From JBBKWX01 sp037969175 (GTDB taxonomy: Bacteria > Bacteroidota > Bacteroidia > AKYH767-A > JBBKVM01), in contig JBBKWX010000039.1 of NCBI GenBank assembly GCA_037969175.1, forward strand, positions 1 through 64,000: a stretch of 64,000 bases of DNA, given 5' to 3'. The translations under genes were made by a program, and so were the position numbers. Numbering within the stretch: position 1 is the stretch's first letter; each line of letters begins with the position of its first letter. Of the stretch, positions 54,944-62,674 are shown one piece after another. A model generated the notes under the pieces. It was not told where the DNA came from. It saw only the letters and a list, made by a program, of their open reading frames with translations, and did not search any database.

Positions 54944-55888
54944 TTATTCCATCAATCCTCTTCCGGACTTCTTAATATCACCTTTATTTTTTCTGTCAGT
55001 GACCAATTTATCCAAAACTCCATTGATAAATACTCTGCTTTTGGGAGTACTATAATCTTTGCTGATATCAATATATTCATTGATAGAAACCTTAACCGGA
55101 ATAGCAGAAAAATTTAAGATCTCAGAAAGTGACATCTTTAGTAAGATGATATCCATCAATGCTATCCTTTCTACTTCCCAATTTTTTGTCTTTTCTGCTA
55201 TCTCCGTTTCAAAATCCTTATCATTTCGAATTGTACCTCTTAACAGATCCCTGCAAAAATCAACATCATCTTCAGGATCTCTGAATTGAGCCATCAGAAC
55301 GGTTCCCGTTTGGCCTTCCTTAATAGCTTTAATCGTTTTGATGACCATCGTATCAATGAATTTCTGATCCTCACTCCAAAAGATGGACTTGTCTTCAAAG
55401 TGAGCCTCCAATAATTCATTATCAGATAAAAATTTCTTGTATACCCAAATCAAAAAATCCTTTTCCTGGGCAACGGTTCTATCTGAAATATTGATGTGCT
55501 CCAGATATTCGGGAGTATTTCTAAACTCTTTAAATACTTTTTTTACCTGATCGATATCCTTTTGCCAGGAGATCTTCTTATCCTTGATCAATTTGGCAAA
55601 CAACGTATCATCTGTGATTGCAGAAATAATTCTGTTATCAAAGAAACGTCCTTTGGAAATGAGATCATTTGCATCCGGCCTGTGTTTCAACTGGGAATCC
55701 ATGGCGTAGGTACGGTCCACATCTGCCAACTCCAAAAGGAACAGGATCTTGTATAAGTATAGCTCATACAATTTATCAAGACTTGAGAACAGATCTTTCT
55801 CGGTCTTATAAAGATCGGGCGACTCTGATTGAAAATGAGCGTACAAGGCCTGCATTACCTTTACACGAAGGTGTCTTCTACTGAGCAT
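54944..55888 (-). CDS. nusB: Transcription antitermination protein NusB
   Basis: A 314-residue protein. The N-terminal RRHLRVKVMQALYAHFQS and the C-terminal half (NWEVERIALMDIILLKMSLSEIL, then PVKVSINEYIDISKDYSTPKSRVFINGVLDKL) match NusB, which binds boxA RNA with NusE/S10 in ribosomal RNA antitermination. An insertion of more than 100 residues in the middle makes it about twice the length of the Escherichia protein, which is normal for Bacteroidota. The start is the ATG at 55888. It is the second gene after leucine dehydrogenase in this minus-strand run. Confidence 0.95.
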   Translation of the reverse strand: MLSRRHLRVKVMQALYAHFQSESPDLYKTEKDLFSSLDKLYELYLYKILFLLELADVDRTYAMDSQLKHRPDANDLISKGRFFDNRIISAITDDTLFAKLIKDKKISWQKDIDQVKKVFKEFRNTPEYLEHINISDRTVAQEKDFLIWVYKKFLSDNELLEAHFEDKSIFWSEDQKFIDTMVIKTIKAIKEGQTGTVLMAQFRDPEDDVDFCRDLLRGTIRNDKDFETEIAEKTKNWEVERIALMDIILLKMSLSEILNFSAIPVKVSINEYIDISKDYSTPKSRVFINGVLDKLVTDRKNKGDIKKSGRGLME

Positions 55889-55943
55889 ACTTAAGAATAA
55901 GAACGATTGAGGATATTCCTCTTTTTATTGCCAAAAGGCTTAA

Positions 55944-57050
55944 TTAAAATGATGACTTAACTCTTCCAATATCAAGAATTCGCTTCTCTGCAATCTGCAT
56001 TGCAGCTTGCTGTGTTGGAATAGATTTTTCTGCAGAAAGTTTTAATATGTCTAGAGTTACATGATAGATCTTTTCAGTTGCAACTTTTGCTCTTTCTCTG
56101 TTATATCCTTGCAATTCACTGTAAACATTGATCAAACCACCCGCATTTATCAGGAAATCAGGAGCATAAACTATTCCTTTTTGGATAAGCATATCGCCAT
56201 GTCTTTTCTCAACAGCAAGTTGATTATTTGCAGCCCCGGCAACAATAGCACATTTTAATCTGCTGATCGTATCATCATTCAAGGTTGCACCCAAAGCACA
56301 AGGAGCATAAATATCCACATCCAGGTCATAGATTGAATCTTTATCAACTACTGTTGCACCATGTTCACGAGATACCTGATCTAACTGGTCCTGGTGGATA
56401 TCAGAAATAAAAACGATAGCATTCTCAGCTCTTAGCATTTTAACAAGATGCTCTCCCACGTGTCCTACTCCTTGAACTGATACTCTTTTACCTTCCAGAC
56501 TATCATTTCCATAGACATGTTTTGCAGAGGCTTTCATTCCCATGTAAACACCATAAGCGGTTACAGGAGATGGGTCTCCTCCTCCACCCATAGATTCAGG
56601 AAGTCCGGTTACGTGTTCTGTTTCCATGGCCACAAATTCCATGTCACGAGTACTTGTACCAACATCTTCAGCAGTAATGTATTTACCATTTAGATTTTGA
56701 ACAAATTTTCCAAACTTTCTAAAAAGGGCTTCAGACTTATCGACTTTAGAATCAGCGATGATCACCGCTTTTCCACCACCTAAATTTAAACCTGAGATAG
56801 CAGCCTTGTAGGACATTCCTCTTGAAAGTCGCAAAACATCTTTCAATGCCTCGGCTTCAGTAGCATATTTCCACATTCTTGTTCCGCCCAAAGCAGGTCC
56901 CAGAACTGTGTTATGAATAGCAATTATGGCTTTTAACCCACTGTCTTTATCATGACAATAAACAACCTGTTCATGGCCCAATTCATCCATCTGCCCAAAT
57001 ACAGAATCTTCAGATACAGGCATATTTTTTATATCAGTTACTTCAAGCAT
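55944..57050 (-). CDS. ldh: Leucine dehydrogenase (Glu/Leu/Phe/Val dehydrogenase)
   Basis: A 368-residue amino-acid dehydrogenase, which deaminates branched-chain amino acids to keto acids with NAD+. The dimerisation/substrate half has GPALGGTRMWKYATEAEALKDVLRLSRGMSYKAA and catalytic Lys in GLNLGGGKAVII. The ITAEDVGTSTRDM segment follows. The Rossmann domain has VSVQGVGHVGEHLV and ISDIHQ. The end has CALGATLNDDTI, AGAANNQLA, YAPDFLINAGGLINVYSEL. These fit leucine/valine dehydrogenases rather than glutamate dehydrogenase. Its promoter overlaps that of the divergent ABC exporter gene. Confidence 0.93.
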   Translation of the reverse strand: MLEVTDIKNMPVSEDSVFGQMDELGHEQVVYCHDKDSGLKAIIAIHNTVLGPALGGTRMWKYATEAEALKDVLRLSRGMSYKAAISGLNLGGGKAVIIADSKVDKSEALFRKFGKFVQNLNGKYITAEDVGTSTRDMEFVAMETEHVTGLPESMGGGGDPSPVTAYGVYMGMKASAKHVYGNDSLEGKRVSVQGVGHVGEHLVKMLRAENAIVFISDIHQDQLDQVSREHGATVVDKDSIYDLDVDIYAPCALGATLNDDTISRLKCAIVAGAANNQLAVEKRHGDMLIQKGIVYAPDFLINAGGLINVYSELQGYNRERAKVATEKIYHVTLDILKLSAEKSIPTQQAAMQIAEKRILDIGRVKSSF

Positions 57051-57117
57051 TTCTGAAAGTTTTGAGGTATTAATTGTAAATTTGTCAAATCCGGTTTCCA
57101 GATAGATTCTTACCCCG

Positions 57118-57151
57118 TTTTTGACCGGCGCAAAGGTAGAGTTTATTTTTA
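57118..57151 (+). promoter_or_regulatory. Near-consensus promoter for ABC exporter
   Basis: TTG at 57121-57123, 20 bases, then TATTTTTA at 57144-57151 (one mismatch in the last base of TAnnTTTG). It lies 32 bases before the ATG at 57183 and overlaps the oppositely directed leucine dehydrogenase promoter. Confidence 0.35.
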
Positions 57152-57160
57152 GTTGAGCAA
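57131..57160 (-). promoter_or_regulatory. Promoter for leucine dehydrogenase
   Basis: On the minus strand TTG (57160-57158), 19 bases, then TACCTTTG (57138-57131) match the consensus exactly. The leader to the ATG at 57050 is about 75 bases. It may also serve nusB and the genes behind it. Confidence 0.55.
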
Positions 57161-57182
57161 AACAGATATTGCCGGCAATTTT

Positions 57183-58991
57183 ATGAGATCCCTCTTCTAT
57201 CTAAATAAATATTTCTATAAGTACCGTCGACGTATGTTGCTCGGAGTCATATTTGTAGCAGTCTCAAATTTGTTTGCAATTTATCCTGCTCAAGTCATCG
57301 GACATGCCTTTGATCTGATCGCAGAATCCCTGCAACTGAGTAGTTTATTTACACAATTCAGTCATGAAAGTGGTATCCGGAGATCACTTGCCCTCAATGC
57401 CTTTATGTTTGGGCTATTGGTCATCGTGCTTGCTCTTCTCAAAGGACTCTTTACGTTTTTCATGCGTCAAACGATCATTGTTGTATCCAGACTTATCGAA
57501 TATGATCTCAAAAATGAGATCTTCAACCATTATCAAAAACTGGGTTTGGCTTTCTATAAGAAAAACAATACCGGCGATCTGATGGCAAGAATAAGTGAAG
57601 ATGTAAGCAGGGTAAGAATGTATCTGGGACCGGCAATAATGTATACAATAAACCTGATCGTCTTGTTCATTCTGGTTGTATCTACTATGATCAGTGTCAA
57701 TCCCCGATTGACCTTATATGTTTTACTGCCTCTGCCTTTACTTTCGTTTTCAATTTGGTATGTCCACAGTATCATAATCATGCGATCGGAGAGAGTTCAA
57801 TCGAAGCTGTCTGATCTTTCTACTTTTGTTCAGGAATCATTCTCCGGCGTCAGGGTCTTAAAATCATTCGGAAGAGAAGAACAAAACTCTCAAACATTTG
57901 CTGCTGAATGTGACAACTATAAAGATAAATCGCTGTCATTAGTTAAAGTTAATGCACTTTTCCAACCTATCATGCTCATTTTGATAGGCCTTAGCACCTT
58001 ATTGACAGTTTATGTAGGCGGGCTTAAAACCATTTCCGGGGAAATCAGTGCAGGAAATATTGCCGAATTCATCATATATGTGAATATGCTTACATGGCCT
58101 GTTACATCCCTTGGATGGGTCACTTCTTTGGTTCAAAGAGCCGCAGCATCACAAGAAAGAATAAATGAATTTCTGCATACCAAGCCTGAGATTGTTTCTG
58201 TTGAACATGGACCATCGATCACCAAAGCAGATATTGAATTTAAGAACGTAAGTTTTATTTACCCCGATTCGGGGATCAGGGCATTAGAAAATGTTTCCTT
58301 TAAGATAGAAGATGGTAAATCTCTGGCCATTTTGGGAAGAACCGGATCCGGAAAATCGACAATAGCTCATCTGATTTCCAGATTGTATGATCCTACATCA
58401 GGCGAAATATTGATCGGAGGGATAAACATTAAAGAATATCCTTTAGATCATATCAGAAATGAAATGGGCTATGTACCACAAGATGTATTTCTCTTTTCAG
58501 ATACATTAGCCGAAAATATTGCCTTTGGGAAAGACACTGAGAAAGGAAGTAAACGAGAAGAATTGATCAAAAATGCTGCAAAACAAGCCGCCGTGTTTGA
58601 TAACATATCGGAATTCCCCTTAGGATTCGAAACCCGATTGGGAGAAAGAGGTATCACATTATCCGGTGGTCAAAAGCAACGAGTTTCTATTGCCAGAGCG
58701 CTGATCCGCGAGCCGCGTATCCTGGTCCTCGATGACAGTCTTTCTGCAGTTGATACCAAAACGGAGGAAACAATTCTGGAAAACCTGAAAGATGTGATCA
58801 AAAACAGAACTTCGATTTTGATCAGTCATCGTATATCTACATTGAAGTATGCAGATCATATACTAGTTATAGATGCCGGTAAATCCATAGAATATGGAAC
58901 ACATAAAGCCCTGTTGGAACAGGGAGAACTTTATGCTGAATTGTATGAAAAGCAGCTAACAGAAGAGGATTCATTGAAGGATCAGTTATAA
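57183..58991 (+). CDS. ABC exporter, fused permease and ATPase
   Basis: A 602-residue half transporter of the MsbA/multidrug type. Six membrane helices span residues 1-320. The ATPase domain has Walker A GRTGSGKST (385-393), the Q-loop YVPQDVFLFS, the signature LSGGQ (493-497), Walker B ILVLDD (513-518) and the H-loop LISHRIS. The residue after Walker B is Asp518 instead of the catalytic Glu, followed by SLSAVD. This is seen in one half of some heterodimeric exporters. No second half gene is adjacent. I chose the ATG at 57183 because the upstream TTG at 57153 lies within the promoter region. The substrate is unknown. Confidence 0.92.
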   Translation: MRSLFYLNKYFYKYRRRMLLGVIFVAVSNLFAIYPAQVIGHAFDLIAESLQLSSLFTQFSHESGIRRSLALNAFMFGLLVIVLALLKGLFTFFMRQTIIVVSRLIEYDLKNEIFNHYQKLGLAFYKKNNTGDLMARISEDVSRVRMYLGPAIMYTINLIVLFILVVSTMISVNPRLTLYVLLPLPLLSFSIWYVHSIIIMRSERVQSKLSDLSTFVQESFSGVRVLKSFGREEQNSQTFAAECDNYKDKSLSLVKVNALFQPIMLILIGLSTLLTVYVGGLKTISGEISAGNIAEFIIYVNMLTWPVTSLGWVTSLVQRAAASQERINEFLHTKPEIVSVEHGPSITKADIEFKNVSFIYPDSGIRALENVSFKIEDGKSLAILGRTGSGKSTIAHLISRLYDPTSGEILIGGINIKEYPLDHIRNEMGYVPQDVFLFSDTLAENIAFGKDTEKGSKREELIKNAAKQAAVFDNISEFPLGFETRLGERGITLSGGQKQRVSIARALIREPRILVLDDSLSAVDTKTEETILENLKDVIKNRTSILISHRISTLKYADHILVIDAGKSIEYGTHKALLEQGELYAELYEKQLTEEDSLKDQL

Positions 58992-59073
58992 TAAAACATA
59001 TATTTCAATATATCAAACTGATTTTCAGAATATAAATTATTTTACTTCACCCTCTACTAATTAAATAATTTCC

Positions 59074-59081
59074 TATTTTTG
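59074..59081 (+). promoter_or_regulatory. -7 element for the DUF3276 gene
   Basis: TATTTTTG matches TAnnTTTG, 20 bases before the ATG at 59102. The upstream region is very AT-rich and has no TTG at the expected distance. Confidence 0.4.
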
Positions 59082-59101
59082 CCTTATTCAATACCAGAAC
59101 G

Positions 59102-59506
59102 ATGAGTGATTTTGAGAATAACGACCAAGGTGAAATTTTTTCTAAAGCGGTTCGCGCCGGAAAAAGAACCTATTTTTTTGATGTGAAGGCAACCAGAGGA
59201 AATGAATATTACCTCACCATCACAGAAAGCAAAAAGTATTTTGAGGACGACAAACCTTTTTATAAAAAGCACAAGCTATTCTTATACAAAGAAGATTTCG
59301 AAAAATTTGTAGAAGGATTAGATGAAGCCGTTTCATATATCCAGGATAATCAACCTGAATCTGACAGACCATCTTATTCAGAGCCTGATGAAAGCCCTAC
59401 TCCTACTCAAAGCGATGAAAGTCAGGATAATTCAAATTCAAATCCATCATTTACGGACATCAAATTTGAAGATCTGGGCTCCGACGACTCAAACAACAAT
59501 AGCTAA
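59102..59506 (+). CDS. DUF3276 PUR-alpha-like protein
   Basis: A 134-residue protein. Residues about 8-80 form a PUR domain (GEIFSKAVRAGKRTYFFDVKATRGNEYYLTITESKK, then KHKLFLYKEDFEKFVEGLDEAVSYI). The remaining tail is acidic and rich in Ser, Pro, Asp and Asn and is probably disordered. PUR-domain proteins bind single-stranded nucleic acid, and the bacterial DUF3276 proteins are recognised homologues of eukaryotic PUR-alpha. A nucleic-acid-binding role is therefore likely, with the target unknown. A strong terminator follows, so the gene appears to be transcribed alone. Confidence 0.92.
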   Translation: MSDFENNDQGEIFSKAVRAGKRTYFFDVKATRGNEYYLTITESKKYFEDDKPFYKKHKLFLYKEDFEKFVEGLDEAVSYIQDNQPESDRPSYSEPDESPTPTQSDESQDNSNSNPSFTDIKFEDLGSDDSNNNS

Positions 59507-59523
59507 AAACTAAGATCTTATGG

Positions 59524-59552
59524 AAAGCCCTGTTTGTTTAACAGGGCTTTTT
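59524..59552 (+). terminator. Intrinsic terminator after DUF3276 gene
   Basis: An 11-bp perfect stem (AAAGCCCTGTT at 59524-59534 with AACAGGGCTTT at 59540-59550) encloses a 5-base loop and is followed by T residues. It separates the DUF3276 gene from the DnaA-box region. Confidence 0.88.
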
Positions 59553-59574
59553 CATTTAAGCACTCACATTGCTC

Positions 59575-59604
59575 TGTGTATAACTTACCGGCAGATGTGG
59601 ATAA
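59575..59604 (+). promoter_or_regulatory. Pair of DnaA-box-like sites
   Basis: TGTGTATAA at 59575-59583 and TGTGGATAA at 59596-59604 are the complements of TTATACACA and TTATCCACA. The second equals the classic DnaA box, and the first fits TTATNCACA. They point the same way and start 21 bp apart, two helical turns. They lie between a terminator and the hydrolase-parA-parB operon, which makes either an origin element or DnaA control of this operon possible. Confidence 0.6.
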
Positions 59605-59653
59605 ATAGCAACAACCACGTAGTATCTTTAAAGGGTCAAACCAAAAAGTTCAG

Positions 59654-59661
59654 TATTTTTG
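59654..59661 (+). promoter_or_regulatory. -7 element for hydrolase-parAB operon
   Basis: TATTTTTG matches TAnnTTTG; a TTTA at 59627-59630 lies 23 bases upstream and could act as a weak -33 element. The leader to the ATG at 59733 would be about 65-70 bases. The DnaA-box pair lies 50-80 bases upstream. Confidence 0.4.
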
Positions 59662-59732
59662 CAATGCTGAATGATTTGATAATTGCCCTATAAATACTTT
59701 ATTCAGGCTTAGCTAGTTTAAGTAATGTAAAC

Positions 59733-60437
59733 ATGAAAATTACATATTACGGACATGCGTGTTTCTTACTTGAGGTAAAAGGAAAATCCCTTTTGTTTGA
59801 TCCATTTATAAGTCCAAATAGTTTAGCATCTAAAATAGACGTAAATACCATCCCTGCTGATTATATATTGATCTCTCACGGACATGAAGATCATATTGCA
59901 GATGCTATTTCTATTGCTGAAAGAACCGGTGCAATGGTCATCAGTAATTTTGAGATCATCCAATGGTTGGGTACAAAAGGAATTGAAAATAGTCATCCTA
60001 TGAACACAGGAGGTCATTGGAATTTCGATTTTGGAAAAGTGAAATGCGTGAATGCAGTTCATTCCAGCTCTATGCCGGATGGCAGTTATGGTGGGACTGC
60101 AATGGGTTTCTTGATAGAAACTGAAGAAGGAAATATATATTATTCAGGTGATACTGCACTTAACTACGACATGAAATTAATTGGCGGATATAAAGAAATT
60201 GATCTTGCCCTGCTTCCTATCGGGGGTAATTTCACTATGGGTGTTGATAATGCAATCATTGCTGCCGAATTTGTAAAATGCGATAAAATAATTGGTTTGC
60301 ATTACGATACTTTTGGTTTGATCAAGATCGACCATGAAGATGCGATCCGAAAATTCAGCGCCAATGGACTGGACCTTATGCTGATGGAGATAGGAACTTC
60401 CAGAGAATTTAATTTAAAAACTCAAGCCCATGGGTAA
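59733..60437 (+). CDS. UPF0173 family metal-dependent hydrolase
   Basis: A 234-residue MBL-fold protein of the UPF0173/UlaG-like group. It starts KITYYGHACFLLEVKGKSLLFDPFISPN, with metal motif SHGHEDHIADA (HxHxDH). Later ligands are in NAVHSSSMPDGSYGG, YYSGDTALNYDM, LPIGGNFTMG and GLHYDTFG. Substrates of this family are mostly unknown. Its last eight bases overlap the start of parA, so it is translationally linked to chromosome partitioning genes. Confidence 0.93.
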   Translation: MKITYYGHACFLLEVKGKSLLFDPFISPNSLASKIDVNTIPADYILISHGHEDHIADAISIAERTGAMVISNFEIIQWLGTKGIENSHPMNTGGHWNFDFGKVKCVNAVHSSSMPDGSYGGTAMGFLIETEEGNIYYSGDTALNYDMKLIGGYKEIDLALLPIGGNFTMGVDNAIIAAEFVKCDKIIGLHYDTFGLIKIDHEDAIRKFSANGLDLMLMEIGTSREFNLKTQAHG

Positions 60438-61242
60438 AATAATAGCTATTGCCAATCAAAAAGGCGGAGTAGGAAAAACAACAACTGCAATAAATCTTGC
60501 TGCAAGTTTAGCCGTTCTTGAATACAAAACGCTTCTTGTAGATGCTGACCCACAGGCCAACGCTACTTCGGGAGTCGGTTTTGATCCAAGAAATATCAAG
60601 ACTTCTGTCTATGAATGCATTATCAACGATGTGAATCCAATTGATATCATTCTGAGTACGGAAACACCAAATCTCTACTTACTTCCAAGTCATATTGATC
60701 TTGTTGGTGCTGAGATTGAAATGATCAATCTTCCAAACCGTGAGAAAAGAATGAAACAGGTCTTTTCATTGATCAAGGATGATTATGATTTTATAATTAT
60801 TGATTGTTCACCATCTTTGGGATTGATCACGATCAACGCCCTATGTGGTGCTGATTCAGTAATCATCCCGGTTCAATGCGAATATTTTGCACTTGAAGGA
60901 TTAGGGAAATTGCTGAATACAATCAAGATCGTTCAAACTAGACTTAATCCTGAACTGGAGATCGAAGGAATCTTGCTTACCATGTATGATACCCGCCTTC
61001 GCCTTTCCAACCAGGTTGTTGAAGAAGTTAAGACGCATTTCCAGCAAATGGTTTTTGATACCATCATACAACGAAATACCAAACTGGGTGAAGCACCTAG
61101 TTTTGGACAAACCATCATAATGCATGATGTAGATTGTAAAGGATCTATCAATTATCTTAACCTTGCCAGAGAGGTGCTTCAGAAAAATAATTTTACCCGT
61201 ATAACGGAATCAGACAAAATAATTGATATTGATGAGCAGTAA
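60430..61242 (+). CDS. parA: Chromosome partitioning ATPase ParA
   Basis: A 270-residue ParA/Soj ATPase that moves ParB-bound origins along the nucleoid. The deviant Walker A is KGGVGKTT (residues 11-18) with the signature lysine, then LLVDADPQANATSGVG, the Walker B stretch FIIIDCSPSLGLITINAL and VIIPVQCEYFALEGL. All the expected residues are present. It overlaps the hydrolase gene by eight bases and the parB start by eleven bases, a chromosomal-type parAB arrangement. Confidence 0.97.
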   Translation: MGKIIAIANQKGGVGKTTTAINLAASLAVLEYKTLLVDADPQANATSGVGFDPRNIKTSVYECIINDVNPIDIILSTETPNLYLLPSHIDLVGAEIEMINLPNREKRMKQVFSLIKDDYDFIIIDCSPSLGLITINALCGADSVIIPVQCEYFALEGLGKLLNTIKIVQTRLNPELEIEGILLTMYDTRLRLSNQVVEEVKTHFQQMVFDTIIQRNTKLGEAPSFGQTIIMHDVDCKGSINYLNLAREVLQKNNFTRITESDKIIDIDEQ

Positions 61243-62128
61243 GAAAAGTGCATTGGGAAAAGGATTGAGTGCTCTGCTGCAGAGCGAAGACACCAACGTT
61301 ACCTCTAAATCAGATTTCGCAGGAAACTCCACGGTTGTTGGAGCTGTTGCAACCATTTCAGTAGATAAGATAGAGGCTAACCCATTCCAGCCAAGATCTA
61401 ATTTTGAAGCAGTTGCTCTTCAGGAACTATCAGATTCGATTCGTGAGCAAGGAATAATTCAACCTGTTACCGTTCGTAAGATGGGCTATGATAAATTCCA
61501 GCTTATCTCAGGTGAAAGAAGATTGAAAGCTTCTAAAATGGCCGGATTGGAATACATCCCGGCTTATATCCGTATTGCCAATGATCAGGCGATGCTTGAA
61601 ATGGCATTGGTAGAAAACATTCAGCGTGAAAATCTGGATGCGATCGAGATCGCTATTTCTTATAAAAGATTGATCGATGAATGCAGCCTTACTCAGGAAC
61701 AATTATCCGATAGAGTAAGCAAGAACAGAAGTACCGTAACAAATTACCTCCGCTTGCTCAAGTTACCCCCGGATATTCAGATCGGTATCAGAGATAACAA
61801 GATCACGATGGGTCATGCCAGAGCATTGATCAATATTGATGATGTCGCCACGCAGATTGCTTTATATAAGGAGATCATTGATAGCGAACATTCAGTCCGC
61901 AAAGCTGAAGAAATGGCCAGAGATGCCAATTCCAATAGAAAAGCTAAAGGTGAGAAACAGCTCAAACTTAAGCTGAGTCCGGAACTTAACCGTGTTCAAA
62001 AAGAACTTACCGGTAAGCTTGAGACCAAAGTTGAGATCAAAGCGAATGCTAAGGGAAAAGGCAAGATTGTTATTCCTTTTGAAAACGATGATGATTTCAA
62101 CAGAATTCTTGAATTCTTTGATTACTAA
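61232..62128 (+). CDS. parB: Chromosome partitioning protein ParB
   Basis: A 298-residue ParB/Spo0J. It starts SSKKSALGKGLSALLQSED, a typical ParB opening. The CTPase/N-terminal domain has VDKIEANPFQPRSNF, LSDSIREQGIIQPVTVRK and LISGERRLKASKMAGL (the GERR nucleotide-binding motif). A central helix-turn-helix domain follows (ALVENIQRENLDAIE, LTQEQLSDRVSKNRSTVTNYLRLLKLP). The C-terminal part is the dimerisation domain (KGKGKIVIPFENDDDFNRIL). I use the ATG at 61232 instead of an upstream start at 61223. No parS palindrome was found in the window. Confidence 0.97.
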   Translation: MSSKKSALGKGLSALLQSEDTNVTSKSDFAGNSTVVGAVATISVDKIEANPFQPRSNFEAVALQELSDSIREQGIIQPVTVRKMGYDKFQLISGERRLKASKMAGLEYIPAYIRIANDQAMLEMALVENIQRENLDAIEIAISYKRLIDECSLTQEQLSDRVSKNRSTVTNYLRLLKLPPDIQIGIRDNKITMGHARALINIDDVATQIALYKEIIDSEHSVRKAEEMARDANSNRKAKGEKQLKLKLSPELNRVQKELTGKLETKVEIKANAKGKGKIVIPFENDDDFNRILEFFDY

Positions 62129-62134
62129 ATTAAG

Positions 62135-62662
62135 ATGAAGTATTCCCCTGCCTCAATTAGGGGTACTTTACTCCTGCTTATCTTCCTGGTTCCGGGTACA
62201 CTCTTTTCTTTCGCGCAAATAGATTCAACTTTAGCTGAGCATTCACCCCGTAAAGCGACAATTTATTCTACCGTTTTGCCGGGACTGGGTCAGGCCTACA
62301 ACAAAAAATACTGGAAGATCCCAATAGTTTATGCAGGACTTGGGGCTTTGGGGTATAGTTTTGTATTCAATAATGATAAATACAAAACCTTTCGCAGTGC
62401 CTATATTGCCAGACTTGATGGGGATCCTTTGACAGGAGATAATTATGAAAATATCTATACCGCTGAAAACCTGAAAGTGTTGAGAGACTATTACCGTCGT
62501 AATCGTGACTTATCCGTAGTCGGGTTTGCTGCTGTATATGTTTTAAATATCATCGATGCCCATGTCGATGCTCATCTTTTCTATTTTGATCTGAGCGATG
62601 ACATCAGCTTTAAACTTTATCAACGACCGGATCAGGCATTGAGTTTATGTTTCAAATTCTAA
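62135..62662 (+). CDS. DUF5683 family membrane protein
   Basis: A 175-residue exported or membrane protein with a signal-like helix (GTLLLLIFLVPGTLFSFAQ). The DUF5683 core is PRKATIYSTVLPGLGQAYNKKYWKIPIVYAGLGALGYSFVFNN, then YRRNRDLSVVGFAAVYVLNIIDAHVDAHLFYFDLSDD. This is a small Bacteroidota family of unknown function. It starts six bases after parB and 12 bases before dapB, so it belongs to the same transcription unit. Confidence 0.9.
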   Translation: MKYSPASIRGTLLLLIFLVPGTLFSFAQIDSTLAEHSPRKATIYSTVLPGLGQAYNKKYWKIPIVYAGLGALGYSFVFNNDKYKTFRSAYIARLDGDPLTGDNYENIYTAENLKVLRDYYRRNRDLSVVGFAAVYVLNIIDAHVDAHLFYFDLSDDISFKLYQRPDQALSLCFKF

Positions 62663-62674
62663 AAGCCATTTGAC

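Noticed and set aside
55909..55921. Small hairpin followed by T residues (GAGGA/TCCTC) between leucine dehydrogenase and nusB
   Set aside because: Only a 5-bp stem with a 3-base loop, and the T-run is on the plus strand where no gene ends.
59507..62128. Search for parS (TGTTTCACGTGAAACA-like) sites near parAB
   Set aside because: I found no convincing palindrome by eye in this part of the window; a matrix search would be needed to be sure.
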